Of a stretch of 64,000 nucleotides of DNA, positions 49,522-57,848 are shown piece by piece (position 1 is the first letter of the stretch; each line of letters begins with the position of its first letter). The notes under the pieces are model-generated. The model ran no database searches and had not been told where the DNA came from. It worked only from the letters and a program-made list of their open reading frames with translations. The stretch is taken from NCBI RefSeq assembly GCF_900177295.1, contig NZ_FWZX01000002.1:94124-158123 (forward strand). Reading direction: 5' to 3'. The translations under genes were made by a program, and so were the position numbers. The DNA comes from Tistlia consotensis USBA 355. GTDB lineage: Bacteria > Pseudomonadota > Alphaproteobacteria > Kiloniellales > DSM-21159.

Positions 49522-51360
49522 ATGAAAGGGGACCGAATGACCCTTGCCGCCGAGCCTGCCGCCGGGATCGCCAAGCGGACCTTCCGCGTCGTCCTGATCA
49601 AGCCGTCGCACTACGACGACGATGGCTACGTCATCCAGTGGTGGAAGGCCTGGATCCCCTCGAACTCGCTGGCCTCGCTCTATGCCCTGGCGCGCGACCT
49701 GGGCGAGAAGCGCGCGCTCGGCGACGACGTCGAGATGGTCATCGAGGCCTACGACGAGATGAACACGGTGCTGCCGATCGCCAGGATCGCGGACCGCCTG
49801 CTCGCCGAGGGCAACGTCGGCCTGGTCTGCCTGACCGGCGTGCAGTCGAACCAGTTCCCGCGGGCCATGGATCTGGCCCGGCAGTTCCGCGAGCGCGGCG
49901 TCCAGGTCGCGGTCGGCGGCTTCCACGTCTCCGGCTGCCTGTCGATGCTGCCCGAGCCGCCGGCCGACCTGAAGGAGGCCATGGCGCTCGGCGTCTCGAT
50001 CTTCGCCGGCGAGGCCGAGCACCGCCTGGACGAGGTCTTCGCCGACGCCCTGAAGGGTGAGCTGAAGCCGGTCTACAACTACCTCTCGGACCTGCCGGCG
50101 CTGCAGCAGGCGATCACGCCCTTCCTGCCGGCCGAGCTGGTGCAGAAGTACGACGGCGTGATCTCCTCCTTCGACGCCGGGCGCGGCTGTCCCTTCCAGT
50201 GCTCCTTCTGCACGATCATCAACGTCCAGGGCCGCAAGTCGCGCTGGCGCGACGCCGACGACATCGAGCGGCTGGTCCGCCAGAACCGCGAGCAGGGCAT
50301 CTGGCGCTTCTTCATCACCGACGACAACTTCGCCCGGAACAAGAACTGGGAAGCGATCTTCGACCGGCTGATCGAGCTCAAGGAGCGCGACGGCCTGGAG
50401 GTGCGCTTCCTGATCCAGGTCGACACGCTCTGCCACAAGTCGCCGGGCTTCGTGGAGAAGGCGGCGCGCGCCGGCTGCACCCACGTCTTCATCGGCCTGG
50501 AGAACATCAATCCGGACAACCTGGTCGCGATGAAGAAGAACCAGAACCGGATCACCGAGTACCGGCGCATGTTCCAGATGTGGAAGGAGGCCGGGGTCAT
50601 CACCTACGCCGGCTACATCCTGGGCCTGCCCGGCGACACGCCCGAGACCATCAAGCGCGACATCGAGATCGTCCAGCGCGAGATCCCGGTCGACCTGCTC
50701 GAGTTCACCATCCTGACGCCGCTGCCCGGCTCGGAGGACCACCAGAGGCTGACCCGCGAGGGCATCTGGATGGACCCCGACATGAACAAGTACGACCTGG
50801 AGCACGTCACCACCGAGCATCCGAAGATGTCGAGGGAGGTCTGGCAGCAGACCTACCGGGAGGTCTGGCGCTGGTACTACACCGACGAGCACGTTGCGCG
50901 GATGATGAGGCGCAACGTGCGCTACGGCATCAAGCCGGTCAGGATCTGGCACGGCGTGCTGCAGATCTACTGCGCCATGCGCTACGAGGGGGTGCATCCG
51001 CAGCAGTGCGGCTATTTCCGCTACAAGCTGCGCAGCCAGCGCCGTCCGAGCCTGCCGCGCGAATCGATCCTGGCGTTCTACCCGAAGCGCGCCTGGGAGA
51101 TCCTCGCGACCTACGGCGGCATGGGCCTCTACCTCTGGCGCATCCACCGGATCCGCAAGCGCATCCAGAAGGACCCGGCAAGCAGGAGCTACACCGACCT
51201 GGCGATCACCCACGTCGAGGACGCCGAGGGCGAGGATCTCGAGATGTTCGAGCTCAACGACGCCTCGCGTGCCGCGGTCGAGAAGGCCAAGCGCCAGGCC
51301 GCCGGCCGCAAGGGGAACGCCCCGGCGGAGGCCGAGGTGCCGGTCGAGGCCGCGGAATAG
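49522..51360 (+). CDS. Radical SAM protein with B12-binding-like N-terminal domain, function unknown
   Basis: This is a 612-residue enzyme. Residues 20-190 look like a cobalamin-binding Rossmann domain (VVLIKPSHYDDDGYVIQWW, VGLVCLTGVQSNQF, GVQVAVGGFHVSG) without a clear D-x-H-x-x-G. The radical SAM core starts at GRGCPFQCSFCTI, with the CxxxCxxC cysteines at 223, 227 and 230. WRFFITDDNFARNKNWEAIF, GCTHVFIGLENINPDNL and AGYILGLPGDTPETIKRDI match class B methylase-like proteins and hopanoid/lipid-modifying relatives. The last 60 residues are Ala/Glu-rich. No partner gene suggests its substrate. It is an orphan unit with its own promoter-like region. Confidence 0.85.
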   Translation: MKGDRMTLAAEPAAGIAKRTFRVVLIKPSHYDDDGYVIQWWKAWIPSNSLASLYALARDLGEKRALGDDVEMVIEAYDEMNTVLPIARIADRLLAEGNVGLVCLTGVQSNQFPRAMDLARQFRERGVQVAVGGFHVSGCLSMLPEPPADLKEAMALGVSIFAGEAEHRLDEVFADALKGELKPVYNYLSDLPALQQAITPFLPAELVQKYDGVISSFDAGRGCPFQCSFCTIINVQGRKSRWRDADDIERLVRQNREQGIWRFFITDDNFARNKNWEAIFDRLIELKERDGLEVRFLIQVDTLCHKSPGFVEKAARAGCTHVFIGLENINPDNLVAMKKNQNRITEYRRMFQMWKEAGVITYAGYILGLPGDTPETIKRDIEIVQREIPVDLLEFTILTPLPGSEDHQRLTREGIWMDPDMNKYDLEHVTTEHPKMSREVWQQTYREVWRWYYTDEHVARMMRRNVRYGIKPVRIWHGVLQIYCAMRYEGVHPQQCGYFRYKLRSQRRPSLPRESILAFYPKRAWEILATYGGMGLYLWRIHRIRKRIQKDPASRSYTDLAITHVEDAEGEDLEMFELNDASRAAVEKAKRQAAGRKGNAPAEAEVPVEAAE

Positions 51361-51368
51361 CGGCGGTT

Positions 51369-51392
51369 CCGGCCGGCGTCGCCGCCGGCCGG
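51369..51392. terminator. Perfect GC hairpin between convergent genes
   Basis: A 10-bp stem CCGGCCGGCG/CGCCGGCCGG with loop TCGC lies between the radical SAM stop (51360) and the convergent small membrane-protein stop (51412). No T-run is present. It could serve both directions as a weak terminator. Confidence 0.5.
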
Positions 51393-51411
51393 TCGCCTTC
51401 CCGCTCCGCCG

Positions 51412-51753
51412 TCAGGCCGCCTGCGCGTGGTCGTCGCGACGGGCCGGCGACCGATGGCCGCTCGACGGGCCGAAGGTCGTGCTCTTCTCCACCCGATAGG
51501 CACGCCAGCCCAGCCAGGCGGCGAGCGGCAGGGTCGCGACGATGCCGACCAGTCCGGCGCCGGCCTCGCCGCTGCCGTGCAGCCCGACCAGCGAGGCGCC
51601 GCCCCAGAACAGGGCGCCGGTGGTCAGGCAGATGGTGGTGCCGGTGACGACGAAGACGGTGGCGCCGGCGAAGACGGCGCGGGCGAAGGGGGTGGTCGGG
51701 TTTTCCGACCCTGCGGAGGCGCCGCGCGGCGCCGTGTGATGGCTTCTGGACAT
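51412..51753 (-). CDS. Small two-helix membrane protein of unknown function
   Basis: This is a 113-residue protein with a charged N-terminus and two hydrophobic segments (AVFAGATVFVVTGTTICLTTGALFWGGASLVGL and GAGLVGIVATLPLAAWLGWRAYRV). The C-terminus is basic/His-rich (SSGHRSPARRDDHAQAA) and probably cytoplasmic. I recognise no family. It follows another unknown exported protein on the same strand at 110 bases, so the two may form a small operon. Confidence 0.6.
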   Translation of the reverse strand: MSRSHHTAPRGASAGSENPTTPFARAVFAGATVFVVTGTTICLTTGALFWGGASLVGLHGSGEAGAGLVGIVATLPLAAWLGWRAYRVEKSTTFGPSSGHRSPARRDDHAQAA

Positions 51754-51862
51754 GTCTCTCGTTCCACGAGGTCCCGCGCCGCGATGGGAGCGGCGCGGCG
51801 CGGGAGGATTGTCTTCTCGGTAGGGCGGCGGCGGGTCCGGCCCGGCGCCGGCCGGTCGCGGC

Positions 51863-52255
51863 TCAGGCCGCGACGGAGGCTGCCGGCGGGCCGCGGTTGC
51901 GCTGGGCGCCGGCGGCCGGCGGCAGGCAGCGGCTCCCTTCGCCGATCGGCAGGCGGAGCCGCACGAGGCCCGGAACCGGCAGGGCCGGTGCCTGGGCCGG
52001 CAGCAGCGCGCCGCCATCGTCGTCCGGCTGGGCCGTGCCGCTGCGCAGCTCGCGCTGCTTCTCGAGCGACGGGCTGAGCCGGACCCGCTCGGGCAGGATC
52101 GAGGCGCCGACGGGGCCGCCGGCGTCGGCCTGGAGCTGCGGCGTGCCCGGCCGCGCCTGCGGTGCGGCACGCAGGCCCACGCCGCCGTCCGACAGGGACG
52201 GCAGGAAGACCGCCAGCAGAAGCAAGGCGGTCAGGCGCTGCAGCACGCGGCTCAT
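51863..52255 (-). CDS. Small exported protein of unknown function
   Basis: This is a 130-residue protein with a signal peptide (VLQRLTALLLLAVFLPSLSDGG). The mature part is Pro/Arg/Gln-rich and likely disordered (LPAQAPALPVPGLVRLRLPIGEG and a terminal PPAAGAQRNRGPPAASVAA). There is one cysteine near the end. No motif for enzyme or binding function is seen. The start may be the ATG at 52255 or the upstream ATG at 52276. It could be a periplasmic or envelope accessory of the two-helix protein next to it. Confidence 0.5.
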   Translation of the reverse strand: MSRVLQRLTALLLLAVFLPSLSDGGVGLRAAPQARPGTPQLQADAGGPVGASILPERVRLSPSLEKQRELRSGTAQPDDDGGALLPAQAPALPVPGLVRLRLPIGEGSRCLPPAAGAQRNRGPPAASVAA

Positions 52256-52490
52256 GGTCCGCCCAAGATAGATCATCCCGCCGCCAGCGGCGAGCCGCTC
52301 CGCAGGGCGCGGCAGCGCGCCGCGTCCTCTATTCCCTCCGGGAAATGTCCGGATCGCCCGGAGCGCCTTCTCCCGGGGGAGACAGGGCACGGCTGCCTCC
52401 GGAGGTGGTGGAAAGCCGTCGACAGTGTCGCCCTGCGGTCATCTTAGGAATTTTTTCGGATGGCGGCGGTCGATAGGATCACTTTTAGTT

Positions 52491-52501
52491 TCCTGTCAGG
52501 A
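52491..52501. promoter_or_regulatory. Small dyad upstream of the ABC/PrpD operon
   Basis: TCCTGTCAGGA is a perfect 5-bp dyad around a central T, in the AT-rich part of the leader. It is a candidate binding site for the XRE-DctP regulator encoded in the operon. No experimental link is known. Confidence 0.35.
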
Positions 52502-52533
52502 CATTTCTGCGCCACGATAGCCTCCGTCACGGT

Positions 52534-52555
52534 GGCCGCGGGCGTTCCCGCGGCC
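52534..52555 (+). promoter_or_regulatory. Leader hairpin before the operon's first gene
   Basis: GGCCGCGGG and CCCGCGGCC pair perfectly around a CGTT loop. The ribosome-binding site GGGAGG follows about 10 bases later. The structure could modulate translation or terminate part of the transcripts. Confidence 0.4.
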
Positions 52556-52574
52556 GGAGCGAGCGGGAGGCGGG

Positions 52575-53828
52575 GTGCCGGATCGGAAGTACAAGGTCAT
52601 GGTCGTTGGCCTGGGCCTGCAGGGGCGCGCGGTGCTGCACGACCTGCTGAGGCAGCCGGCGGTCGAGCAGGTCCACGGCGTCGACCTGGCCAGCGGTCCT
52701 GCCGCGCGCTGGGCCGAGCGCAACGCGCTGCCGGGCCACCGCACGCTGTCCGACCTCGACTGCTCCGACAAGGCGCGGCTGGTCGCGGCGATCCGCGACG
52801 CGCAGGTCGACCTGGTCGCCTGCATGGTCAGCCCCGCGCTGTCCCACGGCGTCGCCGAGGCCTGCATCGAGGTCGGCATCCCCTTCGTCAGCTCCAGCTA
52901 CACCGGCACCCTGGCGCGGCTCGACGGCGCGGCACGGGCGGCCGGCGTCACGGTTCTGCCGGAGATGGGCTTCGATCCCGGCATCGACCTGATCATGGCG
53001 CGCGAGGCCGTGGCCGAGTTCGATTCGGTGCTGGGGCTCTACTCCTACGGCGCCGGCTTCCCGGAGCCGGCGGCCTGCGACAACCCGCTGAACTACAAGG
53101 TCACCTGGACCTTCGACGGCGTGCTCGCCTCCTATTGCCGCGACTTCCGGATGATCGTCGACGGGCAGGAGCGGCGGGGCAGCGGCGCGCGGCTGTACCA
53201 CGCGGCCCAGCTGCACGAGCTTGAGGTGCCCGGCTTCGGCACCATGGAGGCCTACCCGAACGGCGACGCGGTGCACTACGCCTCGATCTTCGACATCCAG
53301 GCGAGCGTGCGCGACATGGGGCGCTTCGCGCTGCGCTGGCCGGGCCACAACGCGACCTGGCGCCTGCTCGCCGATCTCGGCCTGCTCGACGATGCGCCGC
53401 CCCAGGGCGGTCGGGCGGGCGAGGGGGCGGGGCCGAGTCCGCGCCAGTTCCTGGCCAGGCATCTGGAGCCGCGCCTGCAGTTCCGCGACGACGAGCGGGA
53501 CGTCGCGATGATCGTCGTCGACGCCTGGGGCCGGCGGAACGGGCGCGAGGAGCGCGTCGTCTACCGCGTGGTCGACCGGCGCGACCTCGAGACCGGGCTG
53601 TTCGCGATGAACCGCGCGGTCGGCTACAGCGTCGCCATCGGGGTCCAGCTGGTGCTCGACGGGACGGTGCGGGGCGGCGGCGTGCTGTCGCCGGTCGCCC
53701 ACGTGCCCGGAGCGCGCTTCTTCCAGGAACTGGCGCGGCGCGGCATCGCCGTCGAGCGCGAGACCGCCGAGGTGGCGGAGCACCCGGCGCGCCGGGTCGC
53801 GGCGGCCACCGCCGCGGCCGCGGAATAG
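52575..53828 (+). CDS. Saccharopine-dehydrogenase-like NAD(P) oxidoreductase
   Basis: This is a 417-residue protein. The N-terminal Rossmann fold KVMVVGLGLQGRAVLHDLL (about residues 7-25) binds NAD(P). The middle VACMVSPALSHGVAEACIEVGIPFVSSSY and LPEMGFDPGIDLIMAREAV segments are typical of saccharopine dehydrogenase, lysine 6-dehydrogenase and carboxynorspermidine dehydrogenase-type enzymes. They oxidise or form C-N bonds of opine-like amino acids. The C-terminal tail is Ala-rich. GTG at 52575 follows GGGAGG. It is the first gene of the operon with an ABC importer, so its substrate is probably what the importer brings in. Confidence 0.83.
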   Translation: MPDRKYKVMVVGLGLQGRAVLHDLLRQPAVEQVHGVDLASGPAARWAERNALPGHRTLSDLDCSDKARLVAAIRDAQVDLVACMVSPALSHGVAEACIEVGIPFVSSSYTGTLARLDGAARAAGVTVLPEMGFDPGIDLIMAREAVAEFDSVLGLYSYGAGFPEPAACDNPLNYKVTWTFDGVLASYCRDFRMIVDGQERRGSGARLYHAAQLHELEVPGFGTMEAYPNGDAVHYASIFDIQASVRDMGRFALRWPGHNATWRLLADLGLLDDAPPQGGRAGEGAGPSPRQFLARHLEPRLQFRDDERDVAMIVVDAWGRRNGREERVVYRVVDRRDLETGLFAMNRAVGYSVAIGVQLVLDGTVRGGGVLSPVAHVPGARFFQELARRGIAVERETAEVAEHPARRVAAATAAAAE

Positions 53829-53879
53829 GCCGGAAGCGAACGACAAGCAAGAAGCGGTACCAACGAACAGGAGGCTGAG

Positions 53880-55001
53880 ATGTCCAAGCGAGAACTGGTT
53901 TCCAGGCGGCGGATCGGCGCCGGCCCGACGCGGCGCGACTTCATGAGGACGGCGGCCGGGATTGCGGCCGGGGCCGCGGTCGGCGGGCTGGCGCTGCCGG
54001 CCGTGGTGCGCGCCGAGGACAAGATCGAGGGCGAGCTGCTCGTCGAGACCTTCGGCGGCGAGTATTCGGACGCGGTGCAGAAGTACGTCGTCGCGCCCTT
54101 CGAGGCGAAGTACCCGGTCAAGGTCAAGCTCGCCAACTTCGGCAGCTCCAGCGAGCAGCTGGCCAAGATCCAGGCCGGCAACGCCCGGGTCGACGTCTCC
54201 TGGTTCGGCGACAGCCGGGTCTACCTGGCGATCAAGAGCAGCGCGATCCTGCCGCTGCGCCTGGAGAACATCCCCAACTTCGGCCAGCAGCACGAGAAGT
54301 TCCAGCATCCGGCCTACGAGGTCGGCGACGGCAGGAACTACAGCTCGGCGATGGTCTGGGGCGACCGGGCGATCGCCTACAACAGCGACAAGATCGCGAC
54401 CAGGCCGGTCTCCTGGGACGCGCTGCTCGATCCGCAGTGGAAGGGCCGCGTCGCGCTCAAGGGCTCGAGCTCGGCGATGGTCCAGATCGGCGCCCTGATG
54501 ACCGGCCAGGACTTCAACGCCATCAAGGACCTGGACGCGATCGAGAAGAAGCTGAAGGCGCTCAAGCCGAACCTGCTGAAGTACTGGGGCAGCGGCTCCG
54601 AGCTGACCCAGCTGTTCGCCACCGGCGAGGTCTGGATCGCCGACTTCTGGCGCGGCCGGGTCAACAAGCTGAAGGAGGACGGCACGCCGATGGGCTACGT
54701 CGTGCCCAAGGAGGGCGCGCCCTCCTGGGTCGACTGCGTGGTCGTGCCGCGGACCTGCGCGAACCGGCGGGCGGCCGAGGCCTTCATCGACATGTCGCTC
54801 GATCCCGAGGTGCAGAAGAACTTCGTCACCAAGGGCATCAACTACGCGCCCTCGAACGTCCACACGCAGCTCAGCGACGCGGAGCGCGAGCGGCTTGGCG
54901 CCTGGCCGGCGATCTTCGATTCGGCGGTCTTCGTCGACGCCGCCTACCAGGCCACGCACATCGACGAGTGGAACCAGATGGCGAACCGTGTCAAAGCCTG
55001 A
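53880..55001 (+). CDS. ABC transporter substrate-binding protein (spermidine/putrescine-type, Tat-exported)
   Basis: This is a 373-residue solute-binding protein. A twin-arginine signal peptide (PTRRDFMRTAAGIAAGAAVGG, then VVRAEDK) indicates Tat export. The mature domain has the periplasmic-binding type II layout of PotD/extracellular solute-binding family 1: LLVETFGGEYSDAVQKYVVAPFEAKY, VDVSWFGDSRVYLAIKSSAILPL, and WSGS-like YWGSGSELTQLFATGEV. It could carry polyamines, opines or amino-polycarboxylates. AGGAGG lies just before the ATG. It is 51 bases after the dehydrogenase gene. Confidence 0.9.
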   Translation: MSKRELVSRRRIGAGPTRRDFMRTAAGIAAGAAVGGLALPAVVRAEDKIEGELLVETFGGEYSDAVQKYVVAPFEAKYPVKVKLANFGSSSEQLAKIQAGNARVDVSWFGDSRVYLAIKSSAILPLRLENIPNFGQQHEKFQHPAYEVGDGRNYSSAMVWGDRAIAYNSDKIATRPVSWDALLDPQWKGRVALKGSSSAMVQIGALMTGQDFNAIKDLDAIEKKLKALKPNLLKYWGSGSELTQLFATGEVWIADFWRGRVNKLKEDGTPMGYVVPKEGAPSWVDCVVVPRTCANRRAAEAFIDMSLDPEVQKNFVTKGINYAPSNVHTQLSDAERERLGAWPAIFDSAVFVDAAYQATHIDEWNQMANRVKA

Positions 55002-55078
55002 GCGATGATCCCGGCCCCGCGCCCGGCGCGGGGCCGGCCTTCCCGCTTCCGAAACGCGTCAACGGGATGCAGGGCTGC

Positions 55079-56179
55079 ATGACCGCCAGCGAGCTCGACG
55101 TCGAGCTGACCCACGTCTCCAAGTCCTTCGGCATGGTGCGCGCCGTCGACGACGTCTCCTTCGGCGTCGGCCGTGGCGAGTTCTTCTCGCTGCTCGGCCC
55201 GAGCGGCTGCGGCAAGACCACGATCATGCGCATGATCTCGGGCTTCGAGGCGCCGACCTCGGGCAGCCTGAAGATCCGCGGCCAGGACGTAGCCGCGCAG
55301 CCGCCGTTCCGGCGGCCGACCAACATGGTGTTCCAGCACCTGGCGCTGTTCCCGCACATGACGGTCGCCCAGAACATCGCCTTCGGGCTGGAGATGGAGC
55401 GCCTGCCGAAGGCCGAGATCGGCCGCCGCGTCGGCAGCGCGCTCGAGCTGGTGCACCTGGCCGGCTTCGACCGGCGCCGCGTGTCCCAGCTGTCGGGCGG
55501 CCAGCGCCAGCGCGTCGCGATCGCGCGTGCCCTGGTCAAGCGGCCCGCCGTGCTGCTGCTCGACGAGCCGCTCGGCGCGCTCGACCTCAAGCTGCGCGAG
55601 GAGATGCAGCTCGAGCTGAAGCGCATCCAGCGCGAGATCGGCACGACCTTCGTCTACGTCACGCACGACCAGAAGGAGGCGATCACCATGTCGGACCGGA
55701 TCGCCGTCATCAACGGCGGCCGGATCGAGCAGCTCGACACGGTGAGCGCGATCTACGAGCGGCCGCGGACCGCCTTCGTCGCCGGCTTCATCGGCGAGAC
55801 CAACCTGCTGCGCGGCCGCCTGGTCGAGGCCGGCGGCGAGACCGCGACCGTGGCGGTCGGCGAGGCCCGGCTGGCGGTGCGGCCGGAGGCGCCGCTGCCG
55901 CGCGACACCGAGGTGCTGGTCTCGCTGCGGCCCGAGAAGATCCGCCTCGGGCCGCCCCTGCCGGAGACCGCCAACCGGCTCGACGGCACGGTCGAGAGCA
56001 TCGTCTACCTCGGCTCGCACACCCGCTACCGGGTGCAGGTGCCCGGCGTCGGCGGGCTCGACGTCGACGTCCAGAACGCCGAGCCGGCGGCGCCGCACGA
56101 GGCCGGCCGGCCGGTGACGCTCGGCTGGCAGCCGGCGGCCGCGGTCGTCATCCCGCAGCCGTCCGGGAGGGCGGAGTGA
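55079..56179 (+). CDS. ABC transporter ATP-binding protein (PotA-type)
   Basis: This is a 366-residue ATPase subunit that powers the importer. Walker A GPSGCGKTTIMRM, Q-loop FQHLALFPHMTV, signature LSGGQRQRVAIARAL and Walker B LLLDEPLGALDL are complete. The C-terminal 130 residues are the TOBE regulatory barrel (VLVSLRPEKIRLG, VESIVYLGSHTRYRVQVPG), as in polyamine-type ABC ATPases. The alternative ATG at 55067 gives MQGCMTASEL. The stop overlaps the start of the first permease gene (GTGA). Confidence 0.93.
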   Translation: MTASELDVELTHVSKSFGMVRAVDDVSFGVGRGEFFSLLGPSGCGKTTIMRMISGFEAPTSGSLKIRGQDVAAQPPFRRPTNMVFQHLALFPHMTVAQNIAFGLEMERLPKAEIGRRVGSALELVHLAGFDRRRVSQLSGGQRQRVAIARALVKRPAVLLLDEPLGALDLKLREEMQLELKRIQREIGTTFVYVTHDQKEAITMSDRIAVINGGRIEQLDTVSAIYERPRTAFVAGFIGETNLLRGRLVEAGGETATVAVGEARLAVRPEAPLPRDTEVLVSLRPEKIRLGPPLPETANRLDGTVESIVYLGSHTRYRVQVPGVGGLDVDVQNAEPAAPHEAGRPVTLGWQPAAAVVIPQPSGRAE

Positions 56180-57060
56180 GCGCCGACGGCACCGCCGCCG
56201 CGACCGTGGCCCGGCGCGAGCGGCTGAAGCTGGCCGCCCACATCGGGCCGGGCACGCTGTGGCTGCTGGTCTTCTTCGTCGTGCCGGCCTTCATCGTCCT
56301 GAGGACCAGCTTCTATTCCTTCGTCGATGGCCAGATCGTCCCGCAGTTCACCCTCGAGAACTACCTCCGGGTGTTCCGCGAGCCGCTCTATGCCGAGGTC
56401 TTCGTCAAGAGCCTGGCCTACGGCCTGATCGTCGTCGCGATCGCGCTGCCGGTCGGCTATCCGGTCGCGCACTTCATCGCGCGCAAGGCGCGGCGCAACC
56501 GCGAGATCCTGTTCCTGGCGCTGATCATCCCCTTCTGGACCAGCATCGTCGTCCGGACCTACGCCTGGAAGATCCTGCTCGGCAACTCGGGGCTGGTGAA
56601 CTACCTGCTGCAGAGCGCCGGGATCACCGACGAGCCGATCCGCTTCCTGTTCTCGCTGCCGGCCGTGCTGATCGGCCTGGTCCATGTCTTCCTGCCCTAC
56701 ATGATCCTGCCGATCTACGCCTCGCTGGAGAAGCAGGAGGCCGAGCTGGAGCAGGCGGCCCAGGACCTCGGCGCCAACCGCTTCCGGACCTTCGTGCGGA
56801 TCACCTTCCCGCTGTCGCTGCCCGGCGTCGCCACCGGCTGCATGCTGGTCTTCATCATGACCGTCAGCTCCTACCTGACGCCGGACATCCTGGGCGGGCC
56901 CTCGCAGGCGATGATCTCCAACGTCATCCAGTCGGAGTACTTCGAGACCTACAACTGGCCGTTCGGCGGCGCCCTGTCGGTGACCTTCCTGGTCTTCTCG
57001 CTGGTCTTCTTCGCGATCTACAGCCGGCTGATCAAGCTGGACGGCGGGGCGGCGCACTGA
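56176..57060 (+). CDS. ABC transporter permease, PotB-type
   Basis: This is a 294-residue inner-membrane permease with six helices. The EAA loop LEQAAQDLGANRFRTFVRITFPLSLPGVATG (about 195-225) contacts the ATPase. FFVVPAFIVLRTSFYSFVDGQIVPQFTLENYLRVFREPLY is the usual PotB-like opening. The GTG at 56176 overlaps the ATPase stop codon. It is followed after three bases by the second permease. Confidence 0.92.
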   Translation: MSADGTAAATVARRERLKLAAHIGPGTLWLLVFFVVPAFIVLRTSFYSFVDGQIVPQFTLENYLRVFREPLYAEVFVKSLAYGLIVVAIALPVGYPVAHFIARKARRNREILFLALIIPFWTSIVVRTYAWKILLGNSGLVNYLLQSAGITDEPIRFLFSLPAVLIGLVHVFLPYMILPIYASLEKQEAELEQAAQDLGANRFRTFVRITFPLSLPGVATGCMLVFIMTVSSYLTPDILGGPSQAMISNVIQSEYFETYNWPFGGALSVTFLVFSLVFFAIYSRLIKLDGGAAH

Positions 57061-57063
57061 GCC

Positions 57064-57840
57064 ATGGTCAACGCGCTGCAGCGAGCCTGGACCCTGCTGG
57101 TCTACCTGTTCCTCTTCGCGCCGATCGTCATGGTCGTGATCATGAGCGTGAACCGCTCGCGCTACTCGGTCTTCCCGGTGCCGGGCTGGTCGCTCGACTG
57201 GTACCGCCAGGCGCTGTCGGACCCGAGCATCGTCGAGGCGCTGCGCACCAGCGCGGTCGTCGCGGTGATCGCCTCGGTCCTGGCGACCTCGATCGGCACG
57301 CTCGCCGCCGTCGCCCTGGTGCGCCTGCGCTTCCGCCTGCGCAAGGTCGCGCACGCCGCCTTCATGTCGCCGCTGATCATTCCCGAGATCATCATCGCCA
57401 TCGCGCTGCTGACGCTCTCGACGACGCTCGACTTCCGCGGCGGCTACCCGATCGTCGTCGCCGGCCACGTGCTGATGGGCCTGCCCTTCGTGATCACCGT
57501 CGTCTCGGCCCGGCTCTACGGCTTCGACCAGTCGCTGGAGGAGGCCGCGCGCGACCTCGGCGCCGACGAGGTGAGGACCTTCCTCAGGGTGACGCTGCCC
57601 CTGGTGCTGCCCGGCGTGGTCGGCGGCCTGCTGCTCGCCTTCACGGTCTCGTTCGACAACTTCCTGGTGACCTTCATGGTCGCCGGCTCCGAGATCGTGA
57701 CCATGCCGCTGAAGATCTATTCGATGCTGCGCTTCGAGTTCAGCCCGAAGATCCACGCGGCCTCGACGGTGATCATCTTCATCACGATCTCGCTGCTCTT
57801 CGTCTACAGGGCTTTGACACGCAAAGACCGCTACCTTTAG
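57064..57840 (+). CDS. ABC transporter permease, PotC-type
   Basis: This is a 258-residue second permease of the importer. Its helices are in PotC order (LLVYLFLFAPIVMVVIMSVNRSRYSVFPVPGWSLDWY) and the EAA loop is LEEAARDLGADEVRTFLRVTLPLVLPGVVGG. The ATG lies three bases after the PotB-type gene. Its stop (TAG) is part of the ribosome-binding site of the following regulator gene, so the operon continues with tight coupling. Confidence 0.92.
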   Translation: MVNALQRAWTLLVYLFLFAPIVMVVIMSVNRSRYSVFPVPGWSLDWYRQALSDPSIVEALRTSAVVAVIASVLATSIGTLAAVALVRLRFRLRKVAHAAFMSPLIIPEIIIAIALLTLSTTLDFRGGYPIVVAGHVLMGLPFVITVVSARLYGFDQSLEEAARDLGADEVRTFLRVTLPLVLPGVVGGLLLAFTVSFDNFLVTFMVAGSEIVTMPLKIYSMLRFEFSPKIHAASTVIIFITISLLFVYRALTRKDRYL

Positions 57841-57848
57841 GAGCTGTC

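Larger units (their letters stand above)
52256..52574. other. Intergenic region upstream of the ABC/PrpD operon
   Basis: This is 319 bases between the small exported gene (minus) and the saccharopine-dehydrogenase-like gene (plus). It contains a palindrome CCTCCGGAGG at 52396-52405, an AT-rich patch at 52441-52515 with a dyad TCCTG-T-CAGGA at 52491-52501, and a GC hairpin at 52534-52555 just before the start codon. Promoter and operator are probably in the AT-rich patch. Confidence 0.5.
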
